A stretch of DNA of 64,000 bases from Bacillota bacterium (GCA_023439125.1 JAEXOU010000006.1:1-64000), one strand, 5' to 3'. Shown: positions 25,991 through 34,363, counted from the stretch's first letter. Notes: generated from the sequence alone by a model not told the origin. A program made the numbers and translations.

Positions 25991-26503
25991 ATGGATATTT
26001 TTAAAAACATTGGGATTAGTACAGATATTGCAGTAGTTATATTAGCTGGCATACTTTTTGTGCTATTGATAACAGTTTTTATTATACTAACTAAGATAAG
26101 CAAACTCAAGAAAAAATATAATGCATTTATGGAAGGATCCAATGGAAAGACATTAGAAGATACCGTAATAAATCGATTCAAAGAGATAGATAAACTAAAA
26201 GTTGATACGAAAGAGATTAAAACAGCAGTAACCAAAATATCTGAGAATCTGTTAAATGCTTATCAGAAATGTAGTGTTGTTAAATATGATGCATTTAAAG
26301 AAATGGGAGGAAAACTTAGCTTTTCTTTATGTCTACTTGATGATAATAATGATGGAATTATTCTTACATCAATGCACTCAAGTAGAGAAGGCTGCTATAC
26401 TTATGTGAAAGAAATCATTAAAGGTGAGTCTTTTGTATTATTATCAGAAGAGGAAAAGCAATCATTAGAAGAGGCAAAAAACAAAAAAAATTATTTGCAG
26501 TAA
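25991..26503 (+). CDS. DUF4446 family membrane-anchored protein
   Basis: About 170 aa of unknown function. A single transmembrane helix spans roughly residues 12-36 (TDIAVVILAGILFVLLITVF). A charged, helical middle section follows, and then a soluble domain with VVKYDAFKEMGGKLSFSLCLLDDNNDGIIL, the mark of DUF4446. This family is commonly found just downstream of parB in clostridia. The start at 25991 follows AAGGTGGG. Association with chromosome segregation is by position only. Confidence 0.82.
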   Translation: MDIFKNIGISTDIAVVILAGILFVLLITVFIILTKISKLKKKYNAFMEGSNGKTLEDTVINRFKEIDKLKVDTKEIKTAVTKISENLLNAYQKCSVVKYDAFKEMGGKLSFSLCLLDDNNDGIILTSMHSSREGCYTYVKEIIKGESFVLLSEEEKQSLEEAKNKKNYLQ

Positions 26504-26509
26504 GAAATT

Positions 26510-26546
26510 AAAGTACTATAAATAGGGATCTTATTTATAGTACTTT
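26510..26546 (+). terminator. hairpin, probable terminator
   Basis: AAAGTACTATAAATA (26510-26524) pairs perfectly with TATTTATAGTACTTT (26532-26546), leaving a 7-base loop. The following T run is short, so termination may be partial. Confidence 0.6.
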
Positions 26547-26574
26547 ATAGAATTAATTGAAAGGGCAAAATGCT

Positions 26575-27627
26575 ATGAAAAAAGTATCAATTGACAGTAT
26601 AGTAGGTGGAGAAAGACTAGCAAAAGAAGTAAGCACAGCTAGTGGATTGGTATTAATTCCTGCAGGCTCTTTTCTAAAGCACGAATATGTAGAAAAAATG
26701 CGTGAGCTAAATGTAGATATGGTATATATAGAAAACGATGAAATATCATCCGAAATAGAAATAGCAAATGAAGAGATGATACAGAATAAATGTAAAATAA
26801 TGGTAAAAGATATAATTGAGAAATACTCCTATTATGCGAATCAAGAATTACAAGATATCGTAGTGGTTGCTGATGAGATTATTGAAGAAGTACTTTCACA
26901 ACCAGAAGTAATGTACAATGTATCTTTAATTCGAGAGAAGAGCCAGAGCATATATTCACATTCTGTCTCTGTCTCCGCCATATCAGTTCTTGTTGGGATT
27001 AGGATGGGTTTAACAAAGGATAGAATTCGTGATTTAGCAATTGGAGCTTTATTACATGATCTGGGAATGGTTTATCTACCAATCTCTTGTGAGAATTTAA
27101 TATATGAGGAATGTGGTGAAAATGAAAAGAAAGAGATAAGAAAACATGTGATAATCGGATATTCTATGGTTGAGTCTGAAAAATGGTTATCGGCCACATC
27201 AAAAGATATTATACTTAGTCATCATGAAAGAGAAGATGGAAGTGGATACCCGATGCATCTTAAAAAATCAAAAATCCGACTCGAGACAAAGATCGTATCC
27301 TTATGTGATGAATTCGATAGTTACATATATGGTAATCTCGTAAAACCTCAAAAAATTAGCTTAATTATGGATTATATTTTAAGTGAAGCAGATAGAAAGT
27401 TTAATCTAGAAGTAGTTCAGAAATTTATAGAATCCGTAGCAGTTTATCCAATCGGTACATACGTTAAAACGAATACAAATGAAATCGGAGTTGTAGTAAG
27501 ACAAAATTATAAAATGCCAACAAGACCAGTGATTCGAATCATTGGGTTAGATGAACAAGAACCAATTTATAAGGACTTAGTAAAGGAATTAACGGTATTT
27601 ATTAAGGATACAGTTGATATAGCTTGA
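26575..27627 (+). CDS. HD-GYP domain protein, probable cyclic-di-GMP phosphodiesterase
   Basis: About 350 aa. The HD-GYP core starts with SIYSHSVSVSAISVLVGIRMG, then GALLHDLGM (HD pair), RKHVIIGYSMV, SHHEREDGSGYP (GYP motif) and KIVSLCDEFDSYI. The N-terminal 130 residues are a non-catalytic sensor-like part of the type seen in many clostridial HD-GYP proteins. The metal-ligand set looks intact, so hydrolysis of c-di-GMP is likely (family knowledge). The start follows AAGGG. It is a single gene between DUF4446 and DUF3881 proteins. Confidence 0.88.
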   Translation: MKKVSIDSIVGGERLAKEVSTASGLVLIPAGSFLKHEYVEKMRELNVDMVYIENDEISSEIEIANEEMIQNKCKIMVKDIIEKYSYYANQELQDIVVVADEIIEEVLSQPEVMYNVSLIREKSQSIYSHSVSVSAISVLVGIRMGLTKDRIRDLAIGALLHDLGMVYLPISCENLIYEECGENEKKEIRKHVIIGYSMVESEKWLSATSKDIILSHHEREDGSGYPMHLKKSKIRLETKIVSLCDEFDSYIYGNLVKPQKISLIMDYILSEADRKFNLEVVQKFIESVAVYPIGTYVKTNTNEIGVVVRQNYKMPTRPVIRIIGLDEQEPIYKDLVKELTVFIKDTVDIA

Positions 27628-27743
27628 CGTGAAATCATAAGATATGATATAAATAGAAGATATCGTATTGAAATGGGTTCGAATAGTTATCATAAGTAAA
27701 CATAATATGTAGTAATAGAATGAAAAGGCAGTTAGGTGAATAC

Positions 27744-28637
27744 ATGCATAGTTTTTTAAAAGCGATAGGCTTTAGTAAAATAAATAATAGATTAGAAGTA
27801 GAACAATTAATTCATAATGTTATTAGTGAGGCATCAGAGAAGCATTTATTGAGTTTAGAAAATCATTCGACTTTAGCAGAATTATCACTAGAATTTGCAC
27901 CTGAAGTTGGAATTACAGTTAGAGGAGAGTATGATGAAAACATGGTATTTCATCTAGAGCATTACTTTCCATATTATAAAGGACAGAATATTAGTGCGAA
28001 AGAGCAAATCTTTATTAGTAAAAGAGTAGATACAGATGCGTATACTGGGATGTGCGATGATTATCGATTAGGTGTATCGCTTATTTTTTACCTACAGAAT
28101 ACAATCGATTACTTGCATTTACACCATGATTTAAAAGAGCCAATGGTGTACGCTGTGACTTTAGTTGGTCTTGCCTGTGAGGGAAAAATTCTCTTACCAG
28201 TAGAAAAAAGTATAAAGAGTGAAAAGTCAGGAAAAACAGACTTACGCCAAAGAAACCAATTGATAGCAGAAGCAAAAAAAGGGAACCAAGAGGCAATTGA
28301 TAGCTTAACAATTGATGATATTGATCTATATGCAATGGTTTCTAAAAGGCTTAAGAAAGAAGATGTATATTCAATTGTAGATACATCATTTGTACCATAT
28401 GGAACAGAATCTGATAACTATACAGTACTTGGAACGATTATTGATGTACGAGAAGTCACAAATCAGAGAAGTAAAGAAGAGCTATACATTTTAACATTAG
28501 AATGTAATGAACTTTGTTTTGAGGTTTGTATTAATAAAGAGAATCTTTTTGGTGAACCAAGTGTAGGCAGAAGATTTCGTGGAACAATCTGGATGCAAGG
28601 AAACGTAGACTTTAATAACGGCTTGACTTCAATGTAA
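27744..28637 (+). CDS. DUF3881 family protein
   Basis: About 297 aa, function unknown, typical of Lachnospiraceae. The start at 27744 gives the usual N-terminus MHSFLKAIGFSKI and has AGGTGAATAC upstream; an ATG eight codons earlier lacks a good ribosome site. The protein is soluble, with no signal peptide or membrane segment. A C-terminal half with TVLGTIIDVREVTN and LECNELCFEVCIN may be a beta-rich domain. I cannot assign a biochemical role. Confidence 0.75.
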   Translation: MHSFLKAIGFSKINNRLEVEQLIHNVISEASEKHLLSLENHSTLAELSLEFAPEVGITVRGEYDENMVFHLEHYFPYYKGQNISAKEQIFISKRVDTDAYTGMCDDYRLGVSLIFYLQNTIDYLHLHHDLKEPMVYAVTLVGLACEGKILLPVEKSIKSEKSGKTDLRQRNQLIAEAKKGNQEAIDSLTIDDIDLYAMVSKRLKKEDVYSIVDTSFVPYGTESDNYTVLGTIIDVREVTNQRSKEELYILTLECNELCFEVCINKENLFGEPSVGRRFRGTIWMQGNVDFNNGLTSM

Positions 28638-28759
28638 ATTCTGAATATAATTAAGAATGTACTTGCCCTCAAGCCTCTCTTAAGGGGCTGAATATTCTAT
28701 CACCTTGGGGAAAAAGGTGATAGATAAGAAGTCAGTTTTAGTAATACACAATAGAATAT
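28638..28759. other. hairpin-bearing gap before tRNA-Arg
   Basis: Contains two dyads. The first is AGCC...GGGGCT near 28673-28690. The second is a perfect CTATCACCTT/AAGGTGATAG stem (28697-28706 and 28714-28723). Neither is followed by a T run. They may end or process the DUF3881 transcript or the tRNA precursor. Confidence 0.45.
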
Positions 28760-28831
28760 GTTTTCCTAGTTCAACGGATAGAACAGGCCCCTCCTAAGGG
28801 TCAGATCGGGGTTCGATTCCCCGGGGAAACG
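28760..28831 (+). tRNA. tRNA-Arg(CCU)
   Basis: A 72-nt class I tRNA: acceptor GTTTTCC/GGGAAAC with discriminator G, D arm GTTC-AACGGATA-GAAC, anticodon loop CTCCTAA with anticodon CCT, and T arm CGGGG-TTCGATT-CCCCG. CCA is not encoded. tRNA-Arg(CCU) genes are frequent integration targets for mobile elements, and an accessory patch begins right after it. Confidence 0.95.
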
Positions 28832-28835
28832 GTGA

Positions 28836-28877
28836 GTTTACGCAGGTTTTCAGCATTTCTGGAAAGCTGCGTAAAAC
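28836..28877 (+). terminator. hairpin after tRNA-Arg
   Basis: GTTTACGCAG (28836-28845) pairs with CTGCGTAAAAC (28867-28877). The inner bases TTTTC and GGAAA extend the stem. It is followed by TATTTT. Likely ends the tRNA transcript. Confidence 0.6.
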
Positions 28878-29005
28878 TATTTTAGGAGCAAAATACATAG
28901 ATAAGGAAATAAGAAAGTTTGAGTAAAGAGCTTGTTAATTTTCTTAAGAAGAGATTCCGATTTAGTCAAGAGAAAAGGTCAACAGATCCATCTGGTTTTC
29001 ACTAT

Positions 29006-29245
29006 CTATAATTGTAGTTTTTGATTAGAAAATATAAGGTAACCCGCAAAGAAAAACCACATATATTGAGACAATTGCCAGCCACCAACCACGAGACCAT
29101 CTTCATTTGATATAATATTGTGAAGTAAAATTGTAGGTAGCAATAACAATATCAATAGACCTCGAACTGCTAATATGTCACCTAATCGGCCTAAGATGTA
29201 ACTTCCTTTTTTGCTCTTAAACGAGTAGATCATAATTGCCTTCAA
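29006..29245 (-). pseudogene. remnant of a membrane acyltransferase (acyltransferase 3 type)
   Basis: A reading frame of 79 codons encodes two hydrophobic stretches. The end, GGWQLSQYMWFFFAGYLIFSNQKL, resembles a mid-protein segment of acyltransferase-3 family proteins. Those proteins are about 350 aa, so this is a fragment lacking most of the fold. There is no clear ribosome site. It is likely debris in the accessory patch. Family assignment is from pattern only. Confidence 0.5.
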
Positions 29246-29378
29246 AGGTAATCATTATAACCCAGAGTTGTACATTTTTAAAAGATCGTTTCTGTACATT
29301 CTTATGATATCATTTATACCATTGCTCTATATGGAGAAATATGGTAAAATAAAATTGCTTAATAGGCAGGGGAACAAA

Positions 29379-29501
29379 ATGAAAGAGTCTATGAAGAATG
29401 AAATTGCCAATCTATTAACTGAAAAAGGCGCTGATATCGTTCGCCTTGTAGACATTTCTAATCTTGAAGAAGGCATACGCCAAGGCTGGAATAATTTTTA
29501 A
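29379..29501 (+). pseudogene. short ORF, probably truncated gene
   Basis: Forty codons starting MKESMKNEIANLLTEKGAD. It has a good AGGGGAACAAA ribosome site and an upstream promoter (TTGCTC, 17 bases, TAAAAT ending at 29351). The sequence EIANLLTEKGADIVRLVDIS resembles the N-terminus of a clostridial iron-sulfur/QueG-like protein family, after which the frame stops. It looks like the 5' stub of a longer gene cut off where the hydrolase gene region begins. Either a remnant or a small real protein. Confidence 0.4.
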
Positions 29502-29550
29502 TCCAGAAGGGGTACAGAATATGCTTATAATCGTTAATATAGGGGGAATT

Positions 29551-32500
29551 ATGCGTAGAATAAGAACGACATGCAAATGTTTTATATTGATGTTCTGCAT
29601 GATTGCATCGTGCTTTTTTCCAACAATCTGTTTTGCTTCTGAATGGAATTCTTTTCCCATTCAATGGGATGACTCCGTAGCTTCGAGTACAGATGTTAGC
29701 ACAATGGTTTTAGATGCGCCAGCTGGAAAACATGGTTTTGTAAAAGTCAAGAACGGCGACTTCTATTTTGATGGAGATGAAACGAAGGTCAAATTTTGGG
29801 GTGTTAACGTCACCTTTAAGGGAGCATTTCCAGATAAAGAGATAGCAGATAAAACGGCGGCTCATCTTGCGAAGTCTGGGTTTAATTGTGTGAGGATACA
29901 TCATATTGATACTTATGAATCGCCAAGAGGAATTTTTGCAAGTGGATTAGAGAATACGCTTAAGTTTGATCCAGAGCAATTAGATCGTCTAGATTATTTT
30001 ATACATGCACTAAAAGAAAAAGGCATTTATGTAAACCTAAACCTTCATGTGGCAAGAACGTTTAAGTCGGGTGACAGTGTTGAAGATGCAGCGAATCTCC
30101 CCGAAAATTCTAAAATCGTGACGCTATTTGATGATCGTTTAATAGAACTACAGAAGGATTATGCCCAAAAATTATTAACGCATTATAATCCCTATACACA
30201 GAATGAATATCGGAATGAACCTGCAATCGCAATGATTGAGATTACGAATGAGAATTCTATTTTCCCAGCGTGGAGCGATGGAATCCTTTTGGGAAGAGAA
30301 GGCGAGCAATATTATAAAGCTCTCCCTCAATTCTATGTCGATGAGCTTGACGATAAGTGGAATGCTTGGCTCAAAGAAAGATACGAAACAACGGATCGTT
30401 TAAGAGAAGCATGGGGCATGCAGGTAGACGATAATAATTATATAAAGAATGGAGATTTTGAGCAGGACTTGGCTGGTACATGGGAAGGTATTCATTATCT
30501 AGGAACCAGTGCTCAATTTACAAAAGACTCTACTGACAAAGCATCAGGAGAGTATTCTGAGTGTGTTGTAATCGATGAGACGACAGGAATTGATTATGAT
30601 GTACAACTTAGACAATTAGGGTTAAATCTTGATAAGGGAAAGAAATTTACACTATCATTTTATGCAAAGTCGGATTCTGAAAAAGATATTGCTGTACGAT
30701 TTACAAAACATATAGAACCGTATACTAATTATGGGTTAGAGAAAACAGTTTCTTTGAATTCAGAGTGGCAAAGGTATACGATGGATTTTGTATCCTCTCA
30801 AACAGATGAAAATACGAGATTATCCTTTAATTTAGGAAACTCAGTAGGAAAAGTCTGGGTTGACCAGGTCGAGTTGGTAGAGCAGGAGATGAGTTACTTA
30901 GATGAGGATGAATCGCTTGAAGAAGGGACCGTTAAGAGGACTGATTGGAAGGAAAGATTTGAAAGAAGCGATCAACGGATCGCGGATAATACTAGGTTTT
31001 ATTATGAACTAGAAAAAATGTATTTTGAGGGAATGCTTGGTTATTTGCATAATACACTGGGTGTTAAAGTGCCGGTTTCGACATCGAATATGTTTTACGG
31101 ATTTGTCGATTTAAAAGCACAAAGCGTGGGTGATTTTATGAATATGCATTCCTATTTCGATCACCCTACATTTAATGGGGGTGAATGGGATGACCATAAT
31201 TATGAGATCACAAATGAATCGTTAATTAATTCGCTCGGAAGCAAACAAGGAGAGGTGAATTTTAGTTCTTTTATTGAAAAGATGGGACTATGTTCTGTAT
31301 TAGGGAAACCGACAGTAGTTAGTGAGTGGAATATGTCTTACCCAAACCAATACGAATATGAAGCGATGCCTACTATAACAGCCTATGCAATGCTTCAAGG
31401 ATGTGACGCGTTATTCTTGTACTATTATGCCAATGATCTTCAAAAGGTACCTGATTCTAATAGAATTGAAGATGCCTTGGACGTTATGAATAATTCTGTT
31501 AAGATGTCTCAGGCTCCATTTTGTTCGCTTATGTTTATAAGAGATGATATCAAAATAGCAAATAGAAAAATCACATTGAACCTACCAGTAAAGGATCTGA
31601 TTCGTGATTACAAATATATTGGAGAAAGCAGAAAGTTTCCTCTTATTGGAGGATATATTCCTTCTTCTGTTATGTATTATAATCGGATTAACTTATCGCC
31701 TGATGAGTCTTTAGATACAACACCAATTTCTGATGTTTTTACGAGTAAACAGCTTGAGGAGTTGCAGACCAAAGTAACACACATTAGTGATACAGAAGAG
31801 ATTGAATTAAATCATGACATTCTAGATAAGGGATATCTTAGAATTAATACAGAACGCGCGCAAGGCGCAGCTGGTTTTCTGTCTAATCATAGTGTTAAAA
31901 CGGATAATATGAAACTGGATTTAGACACGGATGCTTCTTGTTTACTAGTTTCAATGGACGGCAATGCTATTAACCAATCAAAAAGAATGATTTTGTCGGT
32001 CTCAGCAAGACAAAAAAATGAAGGCGAACAGAGCGGTGTTTGGGGAACGGGACCAGTTTTAGTTGAGCGAGTGAAGGGAACAGTAGAGATTCGTGTAGAT
32101 GAACCATCTAGTTACATAGTTTATGCTCTTGATTCAACAGGAGTTCGTACGAAACTCATACCTCATATTGTGGAAGACAATCGTCTAAGTATCACATTAA
32201 ACGAGCAGACGCTGTGGTATGAGGTGGTTGGTGATGACGAAAATATTGAACCAGAAGATACTAAACCAGAAGATAGTAAACCAGAAAATATTGAACCAGA
32301 AGATACTAAACCAGAAGATATTGAACCAGTAAATATTGAGCCAGTAAATATTAAACCAGAAAATATCGAGCCAGTAAATATTGAACCAGAAGATATTCCT
32401 CCTACTAGTGCAACCTTAAATAAGACGAAATGCTATATTAAGCAAGGGGATTCCTATTCATTGGTGCTTAGTGTAAAGCCTCAAAACCATACGTATCCGA

Positions 32501-32910
32501 TTTATTGGAAATCTTCAAATGATAGCATTGCGACAGTGAATAATAAGGGTGTAGTAAAAGCAATTTCACCTGGAAAAGTTCAAATTTCAGCCAAAGTGAG
32601 CAAGATTGAGACGACTTGTGAGGTTTACGTTGTTGACAAAGAGACCGGTTTCTTAGTGGAGCTTATAGCGAATCAGGTTTATACGGCTGGCAAGTTAAAA
32701 CCACTTGTCAAGGTACACGATCAAGATCGATTACTTAAGAATAGCATAATGTTGATTTCAGAAATGGCGAAGACGCTTGGGATTCATAAAACGGATTCCT
32801 ACTGGCTTGTACACAAGAATATCTTCAAAACATTTTTGGTCTCAAATAGAATACGTGTCGATATGGCAAGTTTTGAAGAATGGTACGCAAGCCAGATCAG
32901 GAACCAGTAG
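29551..32910 (+). CDS. secreted multidomain glycoside hydrolase (clan GH-A) with C-terminal HTH-like segment
   Basis: About 1119 aa. The start at 29551 follows TAGGGGGAATT. A signal peptide spans residues 1-31 (ending TICFAS). The catalytic TIM-barrel is of the cellulase superfamily, with a probable acid/base E234 in EITNEN and nucleophile E592 in VVSEWN. Between them sits an inserted carbohydrate-binding (CBM4/9-like) domain, about 295-447 (NGDFEQ... VWVDQVELVEQ). A Pro-rich pentapeptide linker (about 900-949) precedes a Big2 domain (about 952-1030). The last 53 residues, from MLISEMAKTLGI, look like an excisionase-type helix-turn-helix, odd for a secreted enzyme. Substrate unknown, plausibly plant polysaccharide. 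Confidence 0.85.
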   Translation: MRRIRTTCKCFILMFCMIASCFFPTICFASEWNSFPIQWDDSVASSTDVSTMVLDAPAGKHGFVKVKNGDFYFDGDETKVKFWGVNVTFKGAFPDKEIADKTAAHLAKSGFNCVRIHHIDTYESPRGIFASGLENTLKFDPEQLDRLDYFIHALKEKGIYVNLNLHVARTFKSGDSVEDAANLPENSKIVTLFDDRLIELQKDYAQKLLTHYNPYTQNEYRNEPAIAMIEITNENSIFPAWSDGILLGREGEQYYKALPQFYVDELDDKWNAWLKERYETTDRLREAWGMQVDDNNYIKNGDFEQDLAGTWEGIHYLGTSAQFTKDSTDKASGEYSECVVIDETTGIDYDVQLRQLGLNLDKGKKFTLSFYAKSDSEKDIAVRFTKHIEPYTNYGLEKTVSLNSEWQRYTMDFVSSQTDENTRLSFNLGNSVGKVWVDQVELVEQEMSYLDEDESLEEGTVKRTDWKERFERSDQRIADNTRFYYELEKMYFEGMLGYLHNTLGVKVPVSTSNMFYGFVDLKAQSVGDFMNMHSYFDHPTFNGGEWDDHNYEITNESLINSLGSKQGEVNFSSFIEKMGLCSVLGKPTVVSEWNMSYPNQYEYEAMPTITAYAMLQGCDALFLYYYANDLQKVPDSNRIEDALDVMNNSVKMSQAPFCSLMFIRDDIKIANRKITLNLPVKDLIRDYKYIGESRKFPLIGGYIPSSVMYYNRINLSPDESLDTTPISDVFTSKQLEELQTKVTHISDTEEIELNHDILDKGYLRINTERAQGAAGFLSNHSVKTDNMKLDLDTDASCLLVSMDGNAINQSKRMILSVSARQKNEGEQSGVWGTGPVLVERVKGTVEIRVDEPSSYIVYALDSTGVRTKLIPHIVEDNRLSITLNEQTLWYEVVGDDENIEPEDTKPEDSKPENIEPEDTKPEDIEPVNIEPVNIKPENIEPVNIEPEDIPPTSATLNKTKCYIKQGDSYSLVLSVKPQNHTYPIYWKSSNDSIATVNNKGVVKAISPGKVQISAKVSKIETTCEVYVVDKETGFLVELIANQVYTAGKLKPLVKVHDQDRLLKNSIMLISEMAKTLGIHKTDSYWLVHKNIFKTFLVSNRIRVDMASFEEWYASQIRNQ
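32248..32397 (+). repeat. 15-bp tandem repeat encoding a pentapeptide linker
   Basis: Ten units of the GAACCAGAAGATATT type encode [EK]-P-[EV]-[DN]-[TSI]. They are in frame and form an extended acidic Pro-rich linker between the hydrolase body and the Big2 domain. Copy number may vary between strains. Confidence 0.9.
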
Positions 32911-33008
32911 TAGCTAAGTTGAATGGCGTTAATCAAGAACTGCTGCTTACCAAGGTTCTACAGAACCCGGAACTGGTGGCGCTTCTACAAGCATTGACAA
33001 ATAAATAG
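32880..33008 (+). pseudogene. out-of-frame 42-codon tail overlapping the hydrolase 3' end
   Basis: In another frame, ATG at 32880 opens a reading frame of 42 codons that ends at TAG 33006. Its composition is protein-like (LLLTKVLQNPELVALLQALT). It overlaps the HTH-like end of the hydrolase by 31 bases. It reads like the C-terminal tail of a different protein and is probably a mobile-element remnant carried along with the HTH segment. Confidence 0.4.
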
Positions 33009-33022
33009 TAAGGTTATATGAT

Positions 33023-33058
33023 AGGAACATAATTGTAATGGTTATGTTCCTGTTTTAT
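33023..33058 (+). terminator. terminator after the hydrolase region
   Basis: AGGAACATAA (33023-33032) pairs perfectly with TTATGTTCCT (33042-33051), with a 9-base loop and GTTTTAT following. Confidence 0.8.
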
Positions 33059-33235
33059 ATGTCCTACCTCATCTCGCACATTTCTTAGCAGAAGCTAATT
33101 TCTAACTAATTTGCACCCCTTGTTTGCTAAGTACTTGGTCCGACTGAGATTTACAACAGAGAACTACAAACCAAAATAAATATAGATAAATAGGTACTTA
33201 GTATAAGTTACATTGACAGCGAGGTCCCATCTCAT

Positions 33236-33287
33236 CCGACCCTTCTAAGGGCTAGTTGCAGGTTTGATTCCTGCTGGGGGTGTTCAT
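33236..33287 (+). pseudogene. degenerate tRNA 3' half (tRNA-Arg(UCU)-like)
   Basis: The segment shows an anticodon-arm-like CGACCCTTCTAAGGGC (anticodon TCT) and a perfect T arm GCAGG-TTTGATT-CCTGC, then TGGGGGTG as an acceptor 3' strand. The 5' side (33215-33238) has no matching acceptor or D arm. It is therefore not a functional tRNA as it stands but a remnant, possibly an attachment-site scar. Confidence 0.55.
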
Positions 33288-33331
33288 TTTTAATAAAATA
33301 CTAAGGGCCGAAAATATAAGGAAGTAGTCGT

Positions 33332-34081
33332 ATGAGAAAGAAACGAACAAAAGTACTCTATATTCTATTCTTTATTGCGGCAGTATTTTTTGCAGCATTT
33401 GTATTAGCCGAGTTTAGAAAAGACTATTTGGCGATTGGCTTAGCAGGGATTGTCATGCTAATAGCGGCTTATTTTTTAGTTGATAAAATTGAACGTGATA
33501 TATATAAGCGTTACGAAATTGATAAAAAGGATATTACGGACAGGCTAGATGAGACTTCTCAGGAAATAATTATTTACGGGAATAAAATTGATCGTTTACA
33601 GGAAGCAATCATGAATGCCTCTCTACAAGGTCTAACAAATCCACAACAAAAGATTATGGAATTACAGAACTCCTTAACAAAAATAGAACAAGTACTATCA
33701 CAACGTCAGAAGGAGCTTATGGATCATAAGATTACTTCTGAATATGGTAAACAACTTGAGAATATATTACAGGCACAAAGAGAGAATATAGTTTTGTTAA
33801 GGACGGGATTTAAAGCACTAATACAGTTTAGTAAAGAAAATGCAAGACAGGTAGCACTTAATACAAATGAGAATACGGAAAAGGTATTGACTGAGTTAAG
33901 TGTATCTATTTATAAACTCTTAGAGGAACTACCAGGAACAATAGAAAGTAGTTTGAATACTATGCATAATGAGTATGATAGCCTTGCCAAAGATTATCTT
34001 GAGAATACTTCATCGGTGAGTCAAAGGCTTAAGGATATTGAAAAGTTAACTGAAAATGTAACAGCTTTATTACATGAATAA
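33332..34081 (+). CDS. uncharacterised membrane protein with coiled coil
   Basis: 249 aa, not recognised. Two adjacent transmembrane helices (about 8-28 and 33-51) are followed by a long cytoplasmic helical region with coiled-coil character (DITDRLDETSQEIIIYGNKIDRL onward). No enzymatic motif is visible. The architecture suggests a scaffold or chemoreceptor-like helical rod without the signalling tip. It stands alone between the accessory patch and a convergent carboxypeptidase gene. Confidence 0.7.
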   Translation: MRKKRTKVLYILFFIAAVFFAAFVLAEFRKDYLAIGLAGIVMLIAAYFLVDKIERDIYKRYEIDKKDITDRLDETSQEIIIYGNKIDRLQEAIMNASLQGLTNPQQKIMELQNSLTKIEQVLSQRQKELMDHKITSEYGKQLENILQAQRENIVLLRTGFKALIQFSKENARQVALNTNENTEKVLTELSVSIYKLLEELPGTIESSLNTMHNEYDSLAKDYLENTSSVSQRLKDIEKLTENVTALLHE

Positions 34082-34154
34082 AGTTCACCACTATAAGTAA
34101 CAGCCCTGGTAAGTGTGTCGATGGTTTATGACTTTAGAAAAAGCGTGAAATAGG

Positions 34155-34256
34155 AAAGAGCTTGATTGTATATTTTCCTCGGAATGTCTTGCTCACAAGT
34201 CCACAAAGTATGTGGCACTTGTAAGACAATCCGAAAATATTCAATCAAGCTCTTTT
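34155..34256. repeat. 102-bp near-perfect palindromic element
   Basis: The arms begin AAAGAGCTTGATTGTATATT and end AATATTCAATCAAGCTCTTT, meeting at a core with ACAAGTCCACA-AAGTA-TGTGGCACTTGT. The element lies between two convergent genes and ends in TTTT on the plus strand. The core matches the core of the element at 60766-60946, so they belong to one family. It may act as a two-way terminator. Confidence 0.85.
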
Positions 34257-34257
34257 A

Positions 34258-34363
34258 AAATAAAATTTGAATCTAACAAAACATCCTTTTTAAAGTAAAA
34301 TTCAAATTTAACAAAACATCCCTTTTAAAGTCAAATTAGAATCTAACAAAAACACCCCTTTTT
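34258..34363. repeat. 35-bp tandem repeat, three copies
   Basis: Three imperfect units repeat with a 35-base period (AACAAAACATCC at 34275 and 34310, AACAAAAACACC at 34345). The last copy runs into the 3' end of the carboxypeptidase gene. Confidence 0.8.

Noticed and set aside
32248..32397. Tandem repeat considered as a CRISPR-like array
   Set aside because: Period is 15 bp with no spacers, in frame within a gene, and encodes a Pro-rich linker.
29006..33008. Accessory patch considered as an active integrative element
   Set aside because: No integrase, relaxase or replication gene is present and no matching att repeats could be found at the ends; at most a remnant.
34258..34363. Three 35-bp repeats considered as a short CRISPR array
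   Set aside because: Units are directly adjacent with no unique spacers and there are no cas genes anywhere in the window.
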